This document shows, in pieces, positions 1 through 9,117 of a stretch of DNA of 64,000 nucleotides. The notes beneath the pieces are model-generated. The model was not told the origin of the DNA. It saw only the letters and a program-made list of their open reading frames with translations, and did no database searches. This DNA comes from Chara braunii (taxonomy: Eukaryota; Streptophyta; Charophyceae; Charales; Characeae). The position numbers were made by a program, and so were the translations under genes. The stretch covers positions 319,905 to 383,904 of the forward strand of contig BFEA01000601.1 in NCBI GenBank assembly GCA_003427395.1, written 5' to 3'. How positions within the stretch are numbered: the stretch's first letter is position 1; every line of letters starts with the position of its first letter.

Positions 1-330
1 ACTCTGAACACTTGACCCAAGTTATATCCCCAATCTGAAGTGTTGACTGCCGTCGATGTTTGTTCTCAGATGCTATCATAGCAATCTGAGCTTTCTTAAT
101 CTGCTCCACAGTCTCTTGCAGCAAGGCCTCATACTGTAGGCCGTATTCAAAGCTACCAGATGCTGCTTTGCTCAGGGAACAGAAAATCTAACGGAGTCCT
201 AGGCTCCCATCCTAAATGCAGCTGATTGCGCATCCATGGTAGGAGAATGCACAGCATTTATTGTACAGGCTACTAGTGGTAATTTATCATCCCAATCAAT
301 CTTGCTGGGTTTGATGTACAGTGCCTTAAC
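1..330 (-). pseudogene. Integrase core C-terminal fragment of gypsy element G
   Basis: Read on the minus strand this encodes a piece of a Ty3/gypsy integrase: ALYIKPSKIDWDDKLPLVA followed by an AVHSPT-like stretch. This corresponds to the segment after the catalytic Glu, where intact elements read (R)xYIxPxQxDWDExL...AYNxxxHS. Towards position 1 the frame shifts and the linker before the chromodomain follows, including a degenerate FRVGD-like motif. The left end runs off the window. The first part of the same integrase lies at 1101-1559, beyond an inserted LTR. About 26 residues, including the catalytic Glu region, are missing between the two parts. It is non-functional. Confidence 0.75.
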
Positions 331-1100
331 TGCGGGCCTGGGTGAAGACACTTTGGAAGAATTGGAAGCTACTGGAAACGCGCGCGCCCCAGCCCAGGAG
401 AGGAGAGCCCAGCTGCTCTCTATATAGGAAAAGCAGCCTGGCCGTGAAGGCATTCGGGCACTTGGTGGTGCAAGCAGCACTGCTGCTGGCGCATGTGCTC
501 ACGCCTGCTTGCTGTGCGTTAGGTGCAAGAATAATGTGCGGGCGTGGAAGAGAGCTGGGTGCTGCAAAGAAGCAGCGCCATAGCCCAGACAGCCATAGCC
601 GGGCCTGGGGCTAGGTAGCTGGCAGAGTGGTACAGTGGTGGTCTTCGGGTAGTGAAGGCACGAGGGTGGTGAGGGTGAGCATCAGAGGGCGAGAGTAGGG
701 AGAGGATGTGAGGGCACGGAGGTGGTCTCGGCGGGTGTCTGCATGGTCGACATCTGCAAGTACTTCGGTTGCTGCTGCTGACGTCAACTGGTTGTTTAAT
801 CATTTATAGGCTGGTAGAAGTGCTGTGTGATCGTAGTCTGGGCGCTGGGCGCCAAGTAGGAGGCGCAGCTTCGATTGTATTGTTGGTGGTGGCGAGACTA
901 TGCTTTCATTGACAATTGAAAGCATAGTTTGATGCTTCTTGCTTCTCCTTTGGTGTCTCATCTGCATGAGTTCAATGCTTTGGTTCTCTTTCGGTGTTTC
1001 ATCAGTGCATTTCTGCTTTCTGGACAGTCTCAACTATCTTGCTTTCATTGTGATTTGCAATCTGGAATTCTGTGCTTCGCTATTGCTCATTTTCCTTGCA
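331..1100 (+). repeat. Partial solo LTR of the A/B superfamily inserted in G
   Basis: It starts TGCGGGCC and ends TTTTCCTTGCA, like the LTRs of elements A and B (start TGCRAGG, end CCTTGCA). A TATA-like TATATA is at 421-426, GCCATAGC octamers at 577-584 and 592-599, and the palindrome TGACGTCA at 779-786. The block around 842-870 (GGGCGCTGGGCGCC) matches the A and B LTRs. No internal region or PBS follows, and integrase sequence of G resumes at 1101, so this is a solo or partial LTR. The flanks TAAC/TAAG (327-330, 1101-1104) may be a decayed target duplication. Confidence 0.7.
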
Positions 1101-1559
1101 TAAGTCGTCTGCAATTCACATCCCATTTGCTGTGCTGTCTGCTGCCATAGTTCACTAGTGAAACACACAATCTCTGTCAATTACTACGGATTCTGGCAAT
1201 CCAAAATCTTTCACCCAGTGATCAGAAAGCTTCGAAGTAACCAGTTCAGTTTTCACTGTTGCAGGTAGAGGTATAAGCCATGCATTGTTCGAAATCTGTC
1301 CACTATAACAAAAAAAACATGTCTATTCCCCTTGCTGCTGATCACGAGAGTGCCCGTGAAGTCCCTGGTCAGAGACTCTCCTGGTCGAGTGGAAATAGGT
1401 ACAGGCTTCAGTAAGCCTACAAGTGGCTGAGTCCTCTGTTTGTTTCTGCAACAATCCTGGCATGTCTCAACACACTTCTTCACATCCTCTATGATGTTCG
1501 GCCACCAACGCTGCAACAGGTAGCATAGGTCTTCTTGAATCCAAAATGACCAGTGGCAT
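1101..1559 (-). pseudogene. Integrase zinc-finger and core N-terminal fragment of element G
   Basis: The minus strand reads an HHCC zinc-finger remnant (ATGHFGFKK, then WWPNI, then CVETCQDCCRNK), then LLKPVPI and the first core motif, here TRDFTGTLV with the catalytic Asp in the DF pair. It continues through a KDFGLPESVVIDRD-like second-Asp motif to FTSELW and LQTT. Several frameshifts break it. The upstream part, starting with the first zinc-finger His region, is at 9962 and above, because element F inserted exactly within the zinc finger. Family: Ty3/gypsy integrase. It is dead. Confidence 0.8.
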
Positions 1560-2378
1560 TGCAATCAGACTCGCTATCTTCCACACCTCACATGCATGCA
1601 AACAGGTGCGCAGCAAACTGGCGACAACCGCCCACCCGAAACTCAGAGATATGGTAGCCACGAACGTAGTTCAGGTACAAGTTCACTTCAATGGCTATGG
1701 CGACACAGCGCCCACACAGATCTCTGTTCAGACACACAGGATCACCCTGGATATCCCCCACGCGATACTCTGTACACCCATACACACACACACGCTACAC
1801 TCCACCTACAGCTATGGCGGCTATGGCCGCTGCTAACCTATCGCTATGGCTAAGCTCCTTCTCGCCCACTTCGTCTTCGGGCTCACTGCAGACCACCTGT
1901 TCCGCATGGCTTACGCAGGAATGAATGAATGGCTGGGCACTGCCTCTTGGTTTATACTTCTCTATCTCGTTGGTCTGCCCTTTTCCCATGCCCGTGGTGC
2001 ACACAGTCCCATGCGGTACTTGCTTGACTGGACTAGGACTGACTGGGACTGGGACTGCTGACTCAGCACGGGTAGACTCCACCACATGCCCTTTCGAAGA
2101 TTGTAGCAGCTACGACCTTGACCTTTCAGGACTGTAGCGGCTACGACCTTGACCCTTCGGAAGTTCTACAGCTACGACTTCTAGAACTCCCTAAGACTTC
2201 TACTCGACAAATCTACAGATCGAACCCCTACACCTACAGACCCTACGACCAACTACCACTTCTGCAAACACACCCAGGTCACAGGTTCAACTCTCAGGGT
2301 CGACACAAGTAAGGTGAGGATTGGGGATCGAGCCTTGGGATCTGCATTCACTACGGCTAATAGGTGAAAACCGTTTCA
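1560..2378 (-). repeat. 3' LTR of element F
   Basis: On the minus strand it begins TGAAACGGTTTTCACC (2378 downwards) and ends CTGATTGCA at 1560. The partner copy is at 9118-9961, and a related but longer LTR (H) lies at 10205-11572. A TATA-like GTATAAA is at 1957-1951 (minus sense). Four GCTATGGC octamers on the plus strand (1694, 1811, 1820, 1843) read GCCATAGC in the sense direction, downstream of the TATA-like box. A CA-rich stretch is at 1780-1800. Confidence 0.8.
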
Positions 2379-2415
2379 CTCCCGCCGGCCAAAGTCGAGG
2401 TCCTCCAAGAAAACC

Positions 2416-3242
2416 TCAGTCCAAGGCAGGACCTCTAACTATGTCGGGAGCTGTTTCTAGAAGTTCCGTTCTAGTGGACCAGCGGTCGTCCTCTAGCTCT
2501 TGATAAGCAAATCGGACCTTATATTGTTTCTGTGGACGACCTCTACCTCCTGTTCTAAACACATCTTCACCAACGATGCCGTCAATGTAGTACATTCCAT
2601 CCATGTTTGGAGGGATCATGGACCTTCTAGATGGAAACTGCTCACTTGTGACACACGGCAACAACTTTGATGCATGATATACAGGATAGGTGTGGAGGTG
2701 TGTTGGGATCCCTACTGTGTAGGACGGCCCATCCTCTCCGCCCTTAGCTTCTAGAACTGGCCACGGTCCTCGATACGCAGGCAGTAACTTCTGCGAGATG
2801 TTTTCCTTGGGAGCAAACTCTTTGGACTTGACCCACACTAAGTGGCCTACTTGGAATTGTGACGGGCGACGGTGCTTATTAGCCTGTTCTATCATCCGGT
2901 GTTGGGGCTTCCTGAGGTTCTCAACAATAGTAGCTAGCTCTTTCTCGTGTTGTATCGCAAACTCCCTGGTACCGGGCGGTAGCCTGTGAATCTGATCCCG
3001 GTTAAGTCCTTCAAATGGTCTACGCGGTACAAAGGACTTGTGCAACTCATTGGGGTGCGACAGGTGGACAAGTGCACGTTGTTATTGTACGCACTGGCTA
3101 CCTTGGGCAACATCTCGTCCCAATTGACTTGATCTGGTCTAATGTAAATACGCAGAACTTGCTGCAGGATCTCGTTCATTTGATCGTTAGTCTCTGGATG
3201 ACAGCCAGATGACATCAAGAACTTTGACCCATAGACTCTCAT
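2416..3242 (-). pseudogene. Integrase C-terminal part and chromodomain-like tail of F
   Basis: Two overlapping minus-strand frames. The first (3242-2934) holds the end of the integrase core: HPETNDQMNE then LRIYIRPDQVNWDEMLPKVA. The second (3045-2416, 209 aa) holds the linker IEQANKHRRPSQFQVGHLVW, the GPSYTVGIPTHLHTYPVYHAS segment and a chromodomain-like tail (YYIDGIVGEDVFRTG... YKVRFAYQELEDDRWSTRTELLE). In active relatives the third catalytic residue is the Glu of a QTER/QAEQ motif. Here the motif reads QMNE, placing Asn at that position. A frameshift joins the two parts. In chromoviruses the tail directs integration to marked chromatin. Confidence 0.8.
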
Positions 3243-3248
3243 TAGTTC

Positions 3249-3824
3249 CTACCAGTTCTCACTCGTGAAGCGAGTATCTCTATCACTAACAATAGACAAT
3301 GGGACGCCATGCTCACTAACCCAAAAATCAAAAAACTTCTGAATTACTATCTCGGTGCGTGCCTCTGTAGGCAAAGGAACAAAAAATGCATACTTGCTAA
3401 ATCTATTGACTATAACCATGACTTGGCTCTTGTCATGCCTACTCTTGACGCCGGTGTCCATAAAGTCAATGGACACTGAATCTCCTGGCTGATCAGGAAT
3501 AGGCAAGGGTCTAAGAAGACCTAGAGGGGCACGGGTAGTGGTCTTATTTCTTTGGCAAACTTTACAACTGCGGACATACTCTATGCAGTCGTTCTTCATT
3601 CCTGGCCAGGTATACGCATACATGAGGTTGGCTAAAGTCTTTTGCCAACCAAAATGTCCCTCTGTGTTGTGGCATTCCCCTAAGATCAAACCGCGGATCT
3701 CCTCACTGTTGGGAACGCACAGGCGGTCTACTACATTAGTCTTCTCAAACAACAGTCCCTCTGTAGTGCGGTAGTCTGGTTCGGTCTCTGGAGCCTCCTT
3801 GACTCTAAATAGGGTCCTGCACAT
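3249..3824 (-). pseudogene. Integrase zinc finger and catalytic core of F
   Basis: The 191-aa frame contains the HHCC finger (ECHNTEGHFGWQKT ... CKVCQRNK), the conserved LLRPLPIPDQPGDSVS linker, the first catalytic Asp (SIDFMDTG) and the second (IVSDRDTRF), ending at TSENW with an in-frame stop at 3249. Length and order are normal for a Ty3/gypsy integrase. The remaining core is in another frame at 2934-3242. The protein would insert the element's cDNA into the genome. The stop and the altered third acidic residue make it non-functional. Confidence 0.85.
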
Positions 3825-3832
3825 ACGCCTGT

Positions 3833-4450
3833 CTAAATAGGGGCCTCCTTGACTCTAAACAGGTCACTATAAATAGGGTCCTGCACATACGCCTGTCTAA
3901 CTTTCTCCTGCAGATAGTGAACTATAGCTCCAAAGTAGTTTGATCTCCTACTTAGAGCATCCACAACAACATTATACTTGCCTTTAACAGGCTTGCGCTC
4001 AAAGTCGTACTGGTCTATCTCTGCGGCCCACCTAGTCAACTTAGGTGTCATTTTGGCCTGTGTCTTCAGCCACCTAAGTGTCTCGTGGTCTGAATACACA
4101 TAGAAGTGCCTCCCATGCTTCCAATGCTCTAAGGCTTGCCTGAGAGCATAGAGTTTTCTCTCGTACGTCGAGGTGGCTACCTTCTCTGAGGGCATCCTCG
4201 CTGACATGAACTCTACGGGTCTGTAGCCATTGCCGTCGTCCTGCTATAACACAGCGCCTATACCATACCGACTCGCGCCCGTGGTGACGACGAATGGCAA
4301 AGACGGATCTGCTACCTTGAGGACAGGGTACTCTATTAATGCGCGCTTTAACTTCTTTAGCGCAGACGTACAGTCTTTATCCCACTGCCAGATTGACTCT
4401 TTCTTGAGCAACCTGCGAAGGGGAGCGGCGGTAGTCGAGAAGTTCCTCAC
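3833..4450 (-). pseudogene. RNase H domain of F
   Basis: Two frames, 4450-4244 and 4207-3833, encode the RNase H that degrades the RNA of the RNA-DNA hybrid. The first contains SALKKLKRALIEYPVLKVADP and FVVTTGASRYGIGAVL. The usual catalytic Asp of TDAS is Gly. The second contains YERKLYALRQALEHW, where the usual E of REL is K, then VYSDHETLRWLKTQ and KYNVVVDALSRR. Two catalytic acids therefore look lost. A local duplication of about 60 bp (3794-3900; GGGTCCTGCACATACGCC appears twice) follows in the connection to integrase. Confidence 0.8.
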
Positions 4451-5223
4451 GAACTTCCTATAGTAAGGCCGAGGAATGACCGCAACTCAATCAGTGTGCG
4501 GGGCATCGGCCAATCGCTAATCGCCGCTATCTTGCTATCCTCAGGCTTAATGCCATCTCCGTCTAACACGTGGCCCAAGTATAAAACTTGTGTCTTGGCC
4601 CACTCGCACTTCTTCGCGTTGATCTTGAAGTTAGCCTCTCTCATTTTCTTCAAGATCTGCCTCAAATGACCTTGGTGCTCTTGGAGGGTTCTACTGAACA
4701 CTAAGATGTCGTCTAAATACACTACGACAAATCTATCTAACCACAGCCTAAACAAATCATTCCAACATCGCTGAAATGTAGTTGGCGCATTGGTCAGTCC
4801 AAAAGGCATCACTATGAACTCGTAGTGCCCATACCTAGTCCGGAATGCAGTGTTGTACTGGTCATCAGGATGGACCTCTATCTGATGATATCCGGACTTT
4901 AAATCGATCTTTGAAAAATATTTGCAACCCTGCACCCGATCTAAGAGATCGTCTATCCTGGGCAGAGGCTCAACGTTCTTTACCGTGATCGCATTCAGAC
5001 CCCTATAGTCTATACACATACGCAATTCTCCTTCCTTCTTGGGGACGAACAAAACGGTTGCTCCAAAAGGAGATGAACTGGGCCTAATCCAACCCTTTTC
5101 GAGGAGCTCGTCTAACTGCTTATGCAGCTCCTCTAACTCCCTTGGGGACATCCTGTAGACTGCTCCCTTAGGAGTCCTGCTGCCAGGCTCTATCTCAATA
5201 CGAGGTTGGATTGGCCGCGGCAC
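4447..5223 (-). CDS. Reverse transcriptase domain of F
   Basis: A 258-aa open frame carries an uninterrupted Ty3/gypsy RT palm and fingers: [76 protein letters not shown] and the catalytic VVVYLDDILVFS. It ends in the connection motif YLGHVLDGDGIKPEDSKI and LRSFLGLT, after which the frame is lost. This domain is intact by eye although the neighbouring domains are broken. It would have been part of a Pol polyprotein, so the listed start is only the first Met in frame. Confidence 0.85.
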   Translation of the reverse strand: MPRPIQPRIEIEPGSRTPKGAVYRMSPRELEELHKQLDELLEKGWIRPSSSPFGATVLFVPKKEGELRMCIDYRGLNAITVKNVEPLPRIDDLLDRVQGCKYFSKIDLKSGYHQIEVHPDDQYNTAFRTRYGHYEFIVMPFGLTNAPTTFQRCWNDLFRLWLDRFVVVYLDDILVFSRTLQEHQGHLRQILKKMREANFKINAKKCEWAKTQVLYLGHVLDGDGIKPEDSKIAAISDWPMPRTLIELRSFLGLTIGSS

Positions 5224-5618
5224 TACAACTGTGGCGGCTCTGTCAAATCTTTAAACTCTTCCAGTAGCTTGGCAATGGCTGGACCCATCGCACTATCCTC
5301 TTCCTCAGGCTCAGTAACAGGTCTGACATATGCTACGGAGACCTGATCCTCTAACTGCTCCTTCTCACTAAGCGCGCGAACGCGGGAGCACTGAGACAGC
5401 AATGTGCCACGGAATTATCTACTCCAGACACATGAAACAGGCGGGCAGTCTTAACCTCCCATGCTCTCTCAAATGAAGTGTGGCCCCTGTTGCCTCTCCC
5501 CAGTCCATGCCTAGGACTATATCAAAAGGAAGGTCATCCTGTACGAGGAGAGTCAGGGAATGGAAAACTTTCTCCACCTTCCCATCTTTCTCTAGGACGA
5601 AATACGCCTGGACTCCCT
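5224..5618 (-). pseudogene. Protease C-terminal part and PR-RT linker of F
   Basis: The minus strand, in a different frame from the gag-protease frame, reads AYFVLEKDGKVEKVFHS, then LVQDDLPFDIVLGMDWGEA. ILGMDWL-like is the conserved flap-side motif of retroelement aspartic proteases. It ends in stops before the RT frame at 5223. A single frameshift near 5620 therefore separates it from the DSG half. Confidence 0.65.
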
Positions 5619-7022
5619 CTACGGAGTCCTCAACACGCTTAGTGCGGTTGTCTGCGAGGACACTATGGGGTCTTCCAACTTCTGGACTTTTAACCCTAGC
5701 CTTAGCTTCTTCAGTGCTTTATTGCTAATATAATTGCGGGTAGCCCCTGAATCTCTAAGGGCCCCTACTCTACTTCTAAAGACCTCTACATCCACTAAGA
5801 CTAGTTGTCCTTTACTATCCTTCTTCATTTTGGCCCAGGCAGGCATTCTCTCCTTCAACTCTCCTGCCACGCCTGTGAGGGAAGTGCCTAGAGAGATGCT
5901 AACACAAGCAGTCTTTGGACAGCTAACTAGGCACGGGCCAGCAACCTCTGCCGAAGGCGCATGTGGTGTGGGAGTTCCCTGTACGCGCGCGCTCGCGTCC
6001 CCACATGGCCTCGTAGTAGGGGCAGTTGCAACCCCTACCGGCGGCTGCCTTTTGACTCCTGGGCAGCCCATCGGGGCAAGGTCACCACAATAAATGCACT
6101 GCCCGTGCTCCATACGTTGTTGCCACACTTTCTGATCCAGACCCAGATCTTCCCAAGGTCGGCCTTGTGGCCAACCTGGGTGCCAACCTCCTTGCCTTTG
6201 AGGTGACCTTCCACCTCTGCGCTGCAGCGACCGACTGGGGCCTGAGCGATTCAGCGGGGGACCTTGACCCCTACCTCCCACTTGACGGTTCCCTTGACAG
6301 CCAACCCCCTGTGCACCCGGACCTCGACCACCCATGGCCTGGCCCCTTTGGCCCTGGCCTCCTCCTCCACTTTGCGGCCTCCCTCCAGCCGCGACAGCAG
6401 CATAGGTCCTCCCCTGGCCTACACTACTGTCCTCCTCGAACCCCCAGTCAATCTGACTGTAGGGGACTTCGTTTGTACCACCTTCGTCTGAAGTAAGGAA
6501 CAAATGATCCTTAGCCCTAACTTGGCCAGGGATGGTACGACCCTTCCACTTTTTGCCCTTATCCAAGTCCTTATGCCAGAAAGTGGAAACTGGCATGGAC
6601 CTCGCCTCAAACAGGACCACTTCTCTACTTAGCGCGTCATACGTAATGTTGGCATGTTGGGTCTTGTCAAAGAAGTGCCCTCGCAAGGGCTCTGGCAAGG
6701 CATGATAGAACAATTGGACCAACTGGGTCTCAATGACCCCGTGGTTTGGGACGGCTACCAAGTCGTCCATGACAGCTTCGTGCACTACTCCACTACCGCA
6801 AGTGCATGGTTTGGAGTTTGTCAGAGGCCCTGATGCCCCTTGTGGCGTCAGCGAATCTCTCACGCAGGAGTTAGAGAGAGGGGTGAGCCTAGAATATGCA
6901 ATCATATTATGCTCACAATCAGCAGCGCGCGCAAGGGACCTGGCGAAGCTGGCCGGCTCGTCCTTCAATGCATGGAAGGCTTCGAGGACTTGTTCCTCGG
7001 AAGCGATATGCTGCAAGTACAC
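5619..7022 (-). CDS. Gag C-terminal part and protease N-terminal part of F
   Basis: A 467-aa frame. The first third is Gag capsid-like (LVQLFYHALPEPLRGHFFDK near residues 105-125). The middle is a very Gly/Arg/Gln-rich nucleocapsid-like stretch (roughly residues 200-300). A degenerate CCHC knuckle, CIYCGDLAPMGC, lacks the His. The frame ends in the aspartic protease site ALRDSGATRNYIS (Asp about residue 424). The Gag part would coat the RNA and the protease would mature the polyprotein. The GC-rich codon use of the Gly/Arg stretch differs from the surroundings. Confidence 0.7.
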   Translation of the reverse strand: MYLQHIASEEQVLEAFHALKDEPASFARSLARAADCEHNMIAYSRLTPLSNSCVRDSLTPQGASGPLTNSKPCTCGSGVVHEAVMDDLVAVPNHGVIETQLVQLFYHALPEPLRGHFFDKTQHANITYDALSREVVLFEARSMPVSTFWHKDLDKGKKWKGRTIPGQVRAKDHLFLTSDEGGTNEVPYSQIDWGFEEDSSVGQGRTYAAVAAGGRPQSGGGGQGQRGQAMGGRGPGAQGVGCQGNRQVGGRGQGPPLNRSGPSRSLQRRGGRSPQRQGGWHPGWPQGRPWEDLGLDQKVWQQRMEHGQCIYCGDLAPMGCPGVKRQPPVGVATAPTTRPCGDASARVQGTPTPHAPSAEVAGPCLVSCPKTACVSISLGTSLTGVAGELKERMPAWAKMKKDSKGQLVLVDVEVFRSRVGALRDSGATRNYISNKALKKLRLGLKVQKLEDPIVSSQTTALSVLRTP

Positions 7023-7028
7023 ATGTAT

Positions 7029-8012
7029 TTATGCTAGCCTCCCAATTATCAAACTATCGTCCTTTTTCCCGCTATATGCGTCCGGAAATTTGAGCTTTAC
7101 AGGCTCTTTGCGGGGACGCGACGTGGCCTCTACTGTGGCCACCACTTTGGCGCCTTCAATGGCGCCTGCGCAAAACTTCTTAGCGCTTTCCTTTAATCTC
7201 TTAACTTCGGTCCCGACGTGGGTCACCACGTCGCGCACAAACTCTCTGAATCCAGACTGGATGGCATGAAGGGTCACATCTTCACCCTTGTTAGCCTGAT
7301 AGCCAGGCCTCGCTCATTACCTCCAAGTACCCCAAAATTTTGTCCAACTTTGCGAGGGTCTCTGCTTGTGCCTGTACCTCGTCTGCACGCCTGTACTCTC
7401 TCCACCTCTCTAGCCATCCGGTTGGCTTCCTCCCTCCTCCTCTTTTTCTCCCTCATCATACGCAACTTCCACTTCAACTTTTTTTCATCTTCTGCCGTTT
7501 GGCGTTCCAGGGGGTCCTCCATCGCTTCCAATTCCCTGGCAAATGCTTCTCTCCTCCTGCGGCACGTACAACAATGCCTCCTCATCCTCTCCCAACGATA
7601 AGTTAGCTACCCACTCACTAATTTTCTTCTCCAGCCATGCGTCTTCCCCCTCCTTGCCACTGCTTTCCCCCCGTTCTTCCATGCGTCTCCTTTGGAGGGG
7701 TTCTTCTTCGATTTCCTCCTCCTCTGCTGTCGCTTCTTCTTCGGCAGCCTTCCTCTTCTCTTCCTCCTCCTGTTGTAACTTCAACATCTTCTCCTTCTGA
7801 AATCTCATCATCTCTTCTTCTAACTTCTTCTTCTTCGCCGCCTGCTCCTCCGCTATCGCCTTCAACTTCGATTGCTTGAGGAGCTCCTTCTCCCTTCTCT
7901 CTCTCAGTGTAGCGGGGGCTTGCTCCTCTTGAGCTTGGGTATAGGGGCCAGTACTCTTCCCACTATGGGTGTCAACCATGGTGTCTGGTGCACAACCGAA
8001 CAACGGTTCCAC
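7029..8012 (-). pseudogene. Gag N-terminal part of F with long coiled coil
   Basis: Three overlapping minus-strand frames. Frame 8012-7485 (175 aa) starts MEPLFGCAPDTMVDT and is dominated by Glu/Lys/Arg heptad-like repeats (LLKQSKLKAIAEEQAAKKKK, then EEEE runs). Frame 7585-7274 continues the coiled coil (FARELEAMEDPLERQTAEDE ... REKKRRREEANRMAREVERV) after a frameshift near 7540. Frame 7277-7029 gives IQSGFREFVRDVV and PVKLKFPDAYSGKKD, the start of the capsid-like part. The charged coiled coil is much longer than in the other Gag proteins of the window and presumably drives Gag assembly. Confidence 0.65.
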
Positions 8013-8180
8013 TCCTCACCACTACCCCCTGACTGACACGACCTACTGACTCAATCTAAGGACTTACATTCCGGACAGGATCCTGCCAACTAGGGTCTCT
8101 AGCCTAGACCTCCTTTAAGGCTGTCACTACATGACCTGTTGCTGATCAGGAGGCATTTAAGGAGATCCCCCATAACTCCT

Positions 8181-8214
8181 CAGGAATTATTTAACGTCGC
8201 AGACAGGACGACGC
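8181..8214 (-). promoter_or_regulatory. Conserved leader block (F copy)
   Basis: In sense orientation it reads CTGCGACGTTAAATAATTCC with flanks CGTCGTCCTGT and TG. Near-identical blocks occur in the leaders of A (20219-20256) and B (28765-28801). F and A also share the following GGGGG..TCCTTAAA..TGATCAGC. Function unknown; see findings. Confidence 0.6.
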
Positions 8215-8568
8215 TATCAGCAGGTCCTCTCACGACTTAGACGGCCTGTTGTGCAGCCCACATCGGATTTTGGGCCTACCCTGCCACACGGAGCAGCCCG
8301 CCGGTCAGTACCGGTCCCTGGGAGGGTTCGTGTCCTCCAGGACAGTCGAGTCGTCAGACACAGTCTTTAGTCCTACTCAGCCCCAATGGGTTTGCTCAAC
8401 AAGGCCTTATCCTTCATCCACTTAGTTCCTATCACCTGGATAGAAGAGACTCAATGCAGAAAGAAGAGACAGACAGACTTGACTCATCAAGTACCACAGG
8501 GCGCGTGCACATCCATAGGGCGAGGGGATAGGCTGAAGGCTTGGCGAGATTACACCCGTTCCAGCTTG

Positions 8569-8667
8569 GTCAAAATCGTGGTCAACTATCTTGGTCAACA
8601 CCTGGGTCAACGCTTGGTCAACGCTGCAGTCAATCCCCAGTCAACTCCGGTCAACGCCCCCGGTCAA
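8569..8667 (-). promoter_or_regulatory. Ladder of nine W-box-like TTGAC cores
   Basis: GTCAA starts at 8569, 8581, 8594, 8606, 8617, 8629, 8640, 8650 and 8663, so spacings are 10-13 bp and all lie in one orientation. On the minus (sense) strand each reads TTGAC, mostly TTGACC. TTGAC[CT] is the known core of the plant W-box bound by WRKY factors. Whether it is bound here is inference. Confidence 0.5.
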
Positions 8668-9099
8668 CCCTTCCGATCAGCTATGGCTGCCGTCTTCTCC
8701 TTCCTCGCCACCCTTCTCCTTCCTTCCTCTTTCCTCGCCTCTTTCTCCTTCACCCCGGCTGTCTACTCTTGTCTCTTTTTTTTTTTTTTTGGTTCGCCTC
8801 TCCCTTCACCTTCCTCCGCTTCACTTTCCTCCTCGGTAACTTCCTCCGCTTCACTGACCTCTTCGTCACTCTGTGTACGAGCTCCGCGGCTATGGCCGCC
8901 TCCTTCCTCGTCGCTGGACTACACAACGATCTCCCCCTCTTTCTTTCTCTTTTTCTTCGTCGTGGTCTTCTTTGCAGGTGCACGCGGTGGCTTCTTCAAC
9001 CTCCGGATCCGCTATGGCGGACTTCTTCTCCGATGGCGACTTGGGCTATGGCGCGTAGCTCTCCCTGCGGCACACGATGGACGTGCGTGGAATAACGGG

Positions 9100-9117
9100 T
9101 ACCAACTCCGATATCGA
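9100..9117 (-). other. Degenerate primer-binding site of F
   Basis: Directly inside the 5' LTR the minus strand reads TATCGGAGTTGG preceded by TCGA. The expected TGGTATCGGAG has lost its first TGG. The position next to the LTR end (CTGATTGCA) supports the call. Confidence 0.5.

Larger units (their letters stand above)
8013..9099 (-). other. Leader region of F between PBS and gag
   Basis: Non-coding in sense orientation. It holds the leader block shared with A and B (8181-8214), a ladder of nine GTCAA cores (8569-8667), a poly-T run (8777-8791) and four GCTATGGC octamers (8680, 8889, 9011, 9045). The part around 8680-8710 (GCTATGGCTGCCGTCTTC) resembles LTR H, so a decayed second LTR may be embedded here. 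Open frames in this stretch are composition-driven (Ser/Leu/Phe runs) and were not accepted as genes. Confidence 0.6.

Noticed and set aside
5734-6496. Plus-strand proteins opposite the F gag
   Set aside because: Shadow frames of the Gly/Arg-rich Gag on the minus strand; no independent support.
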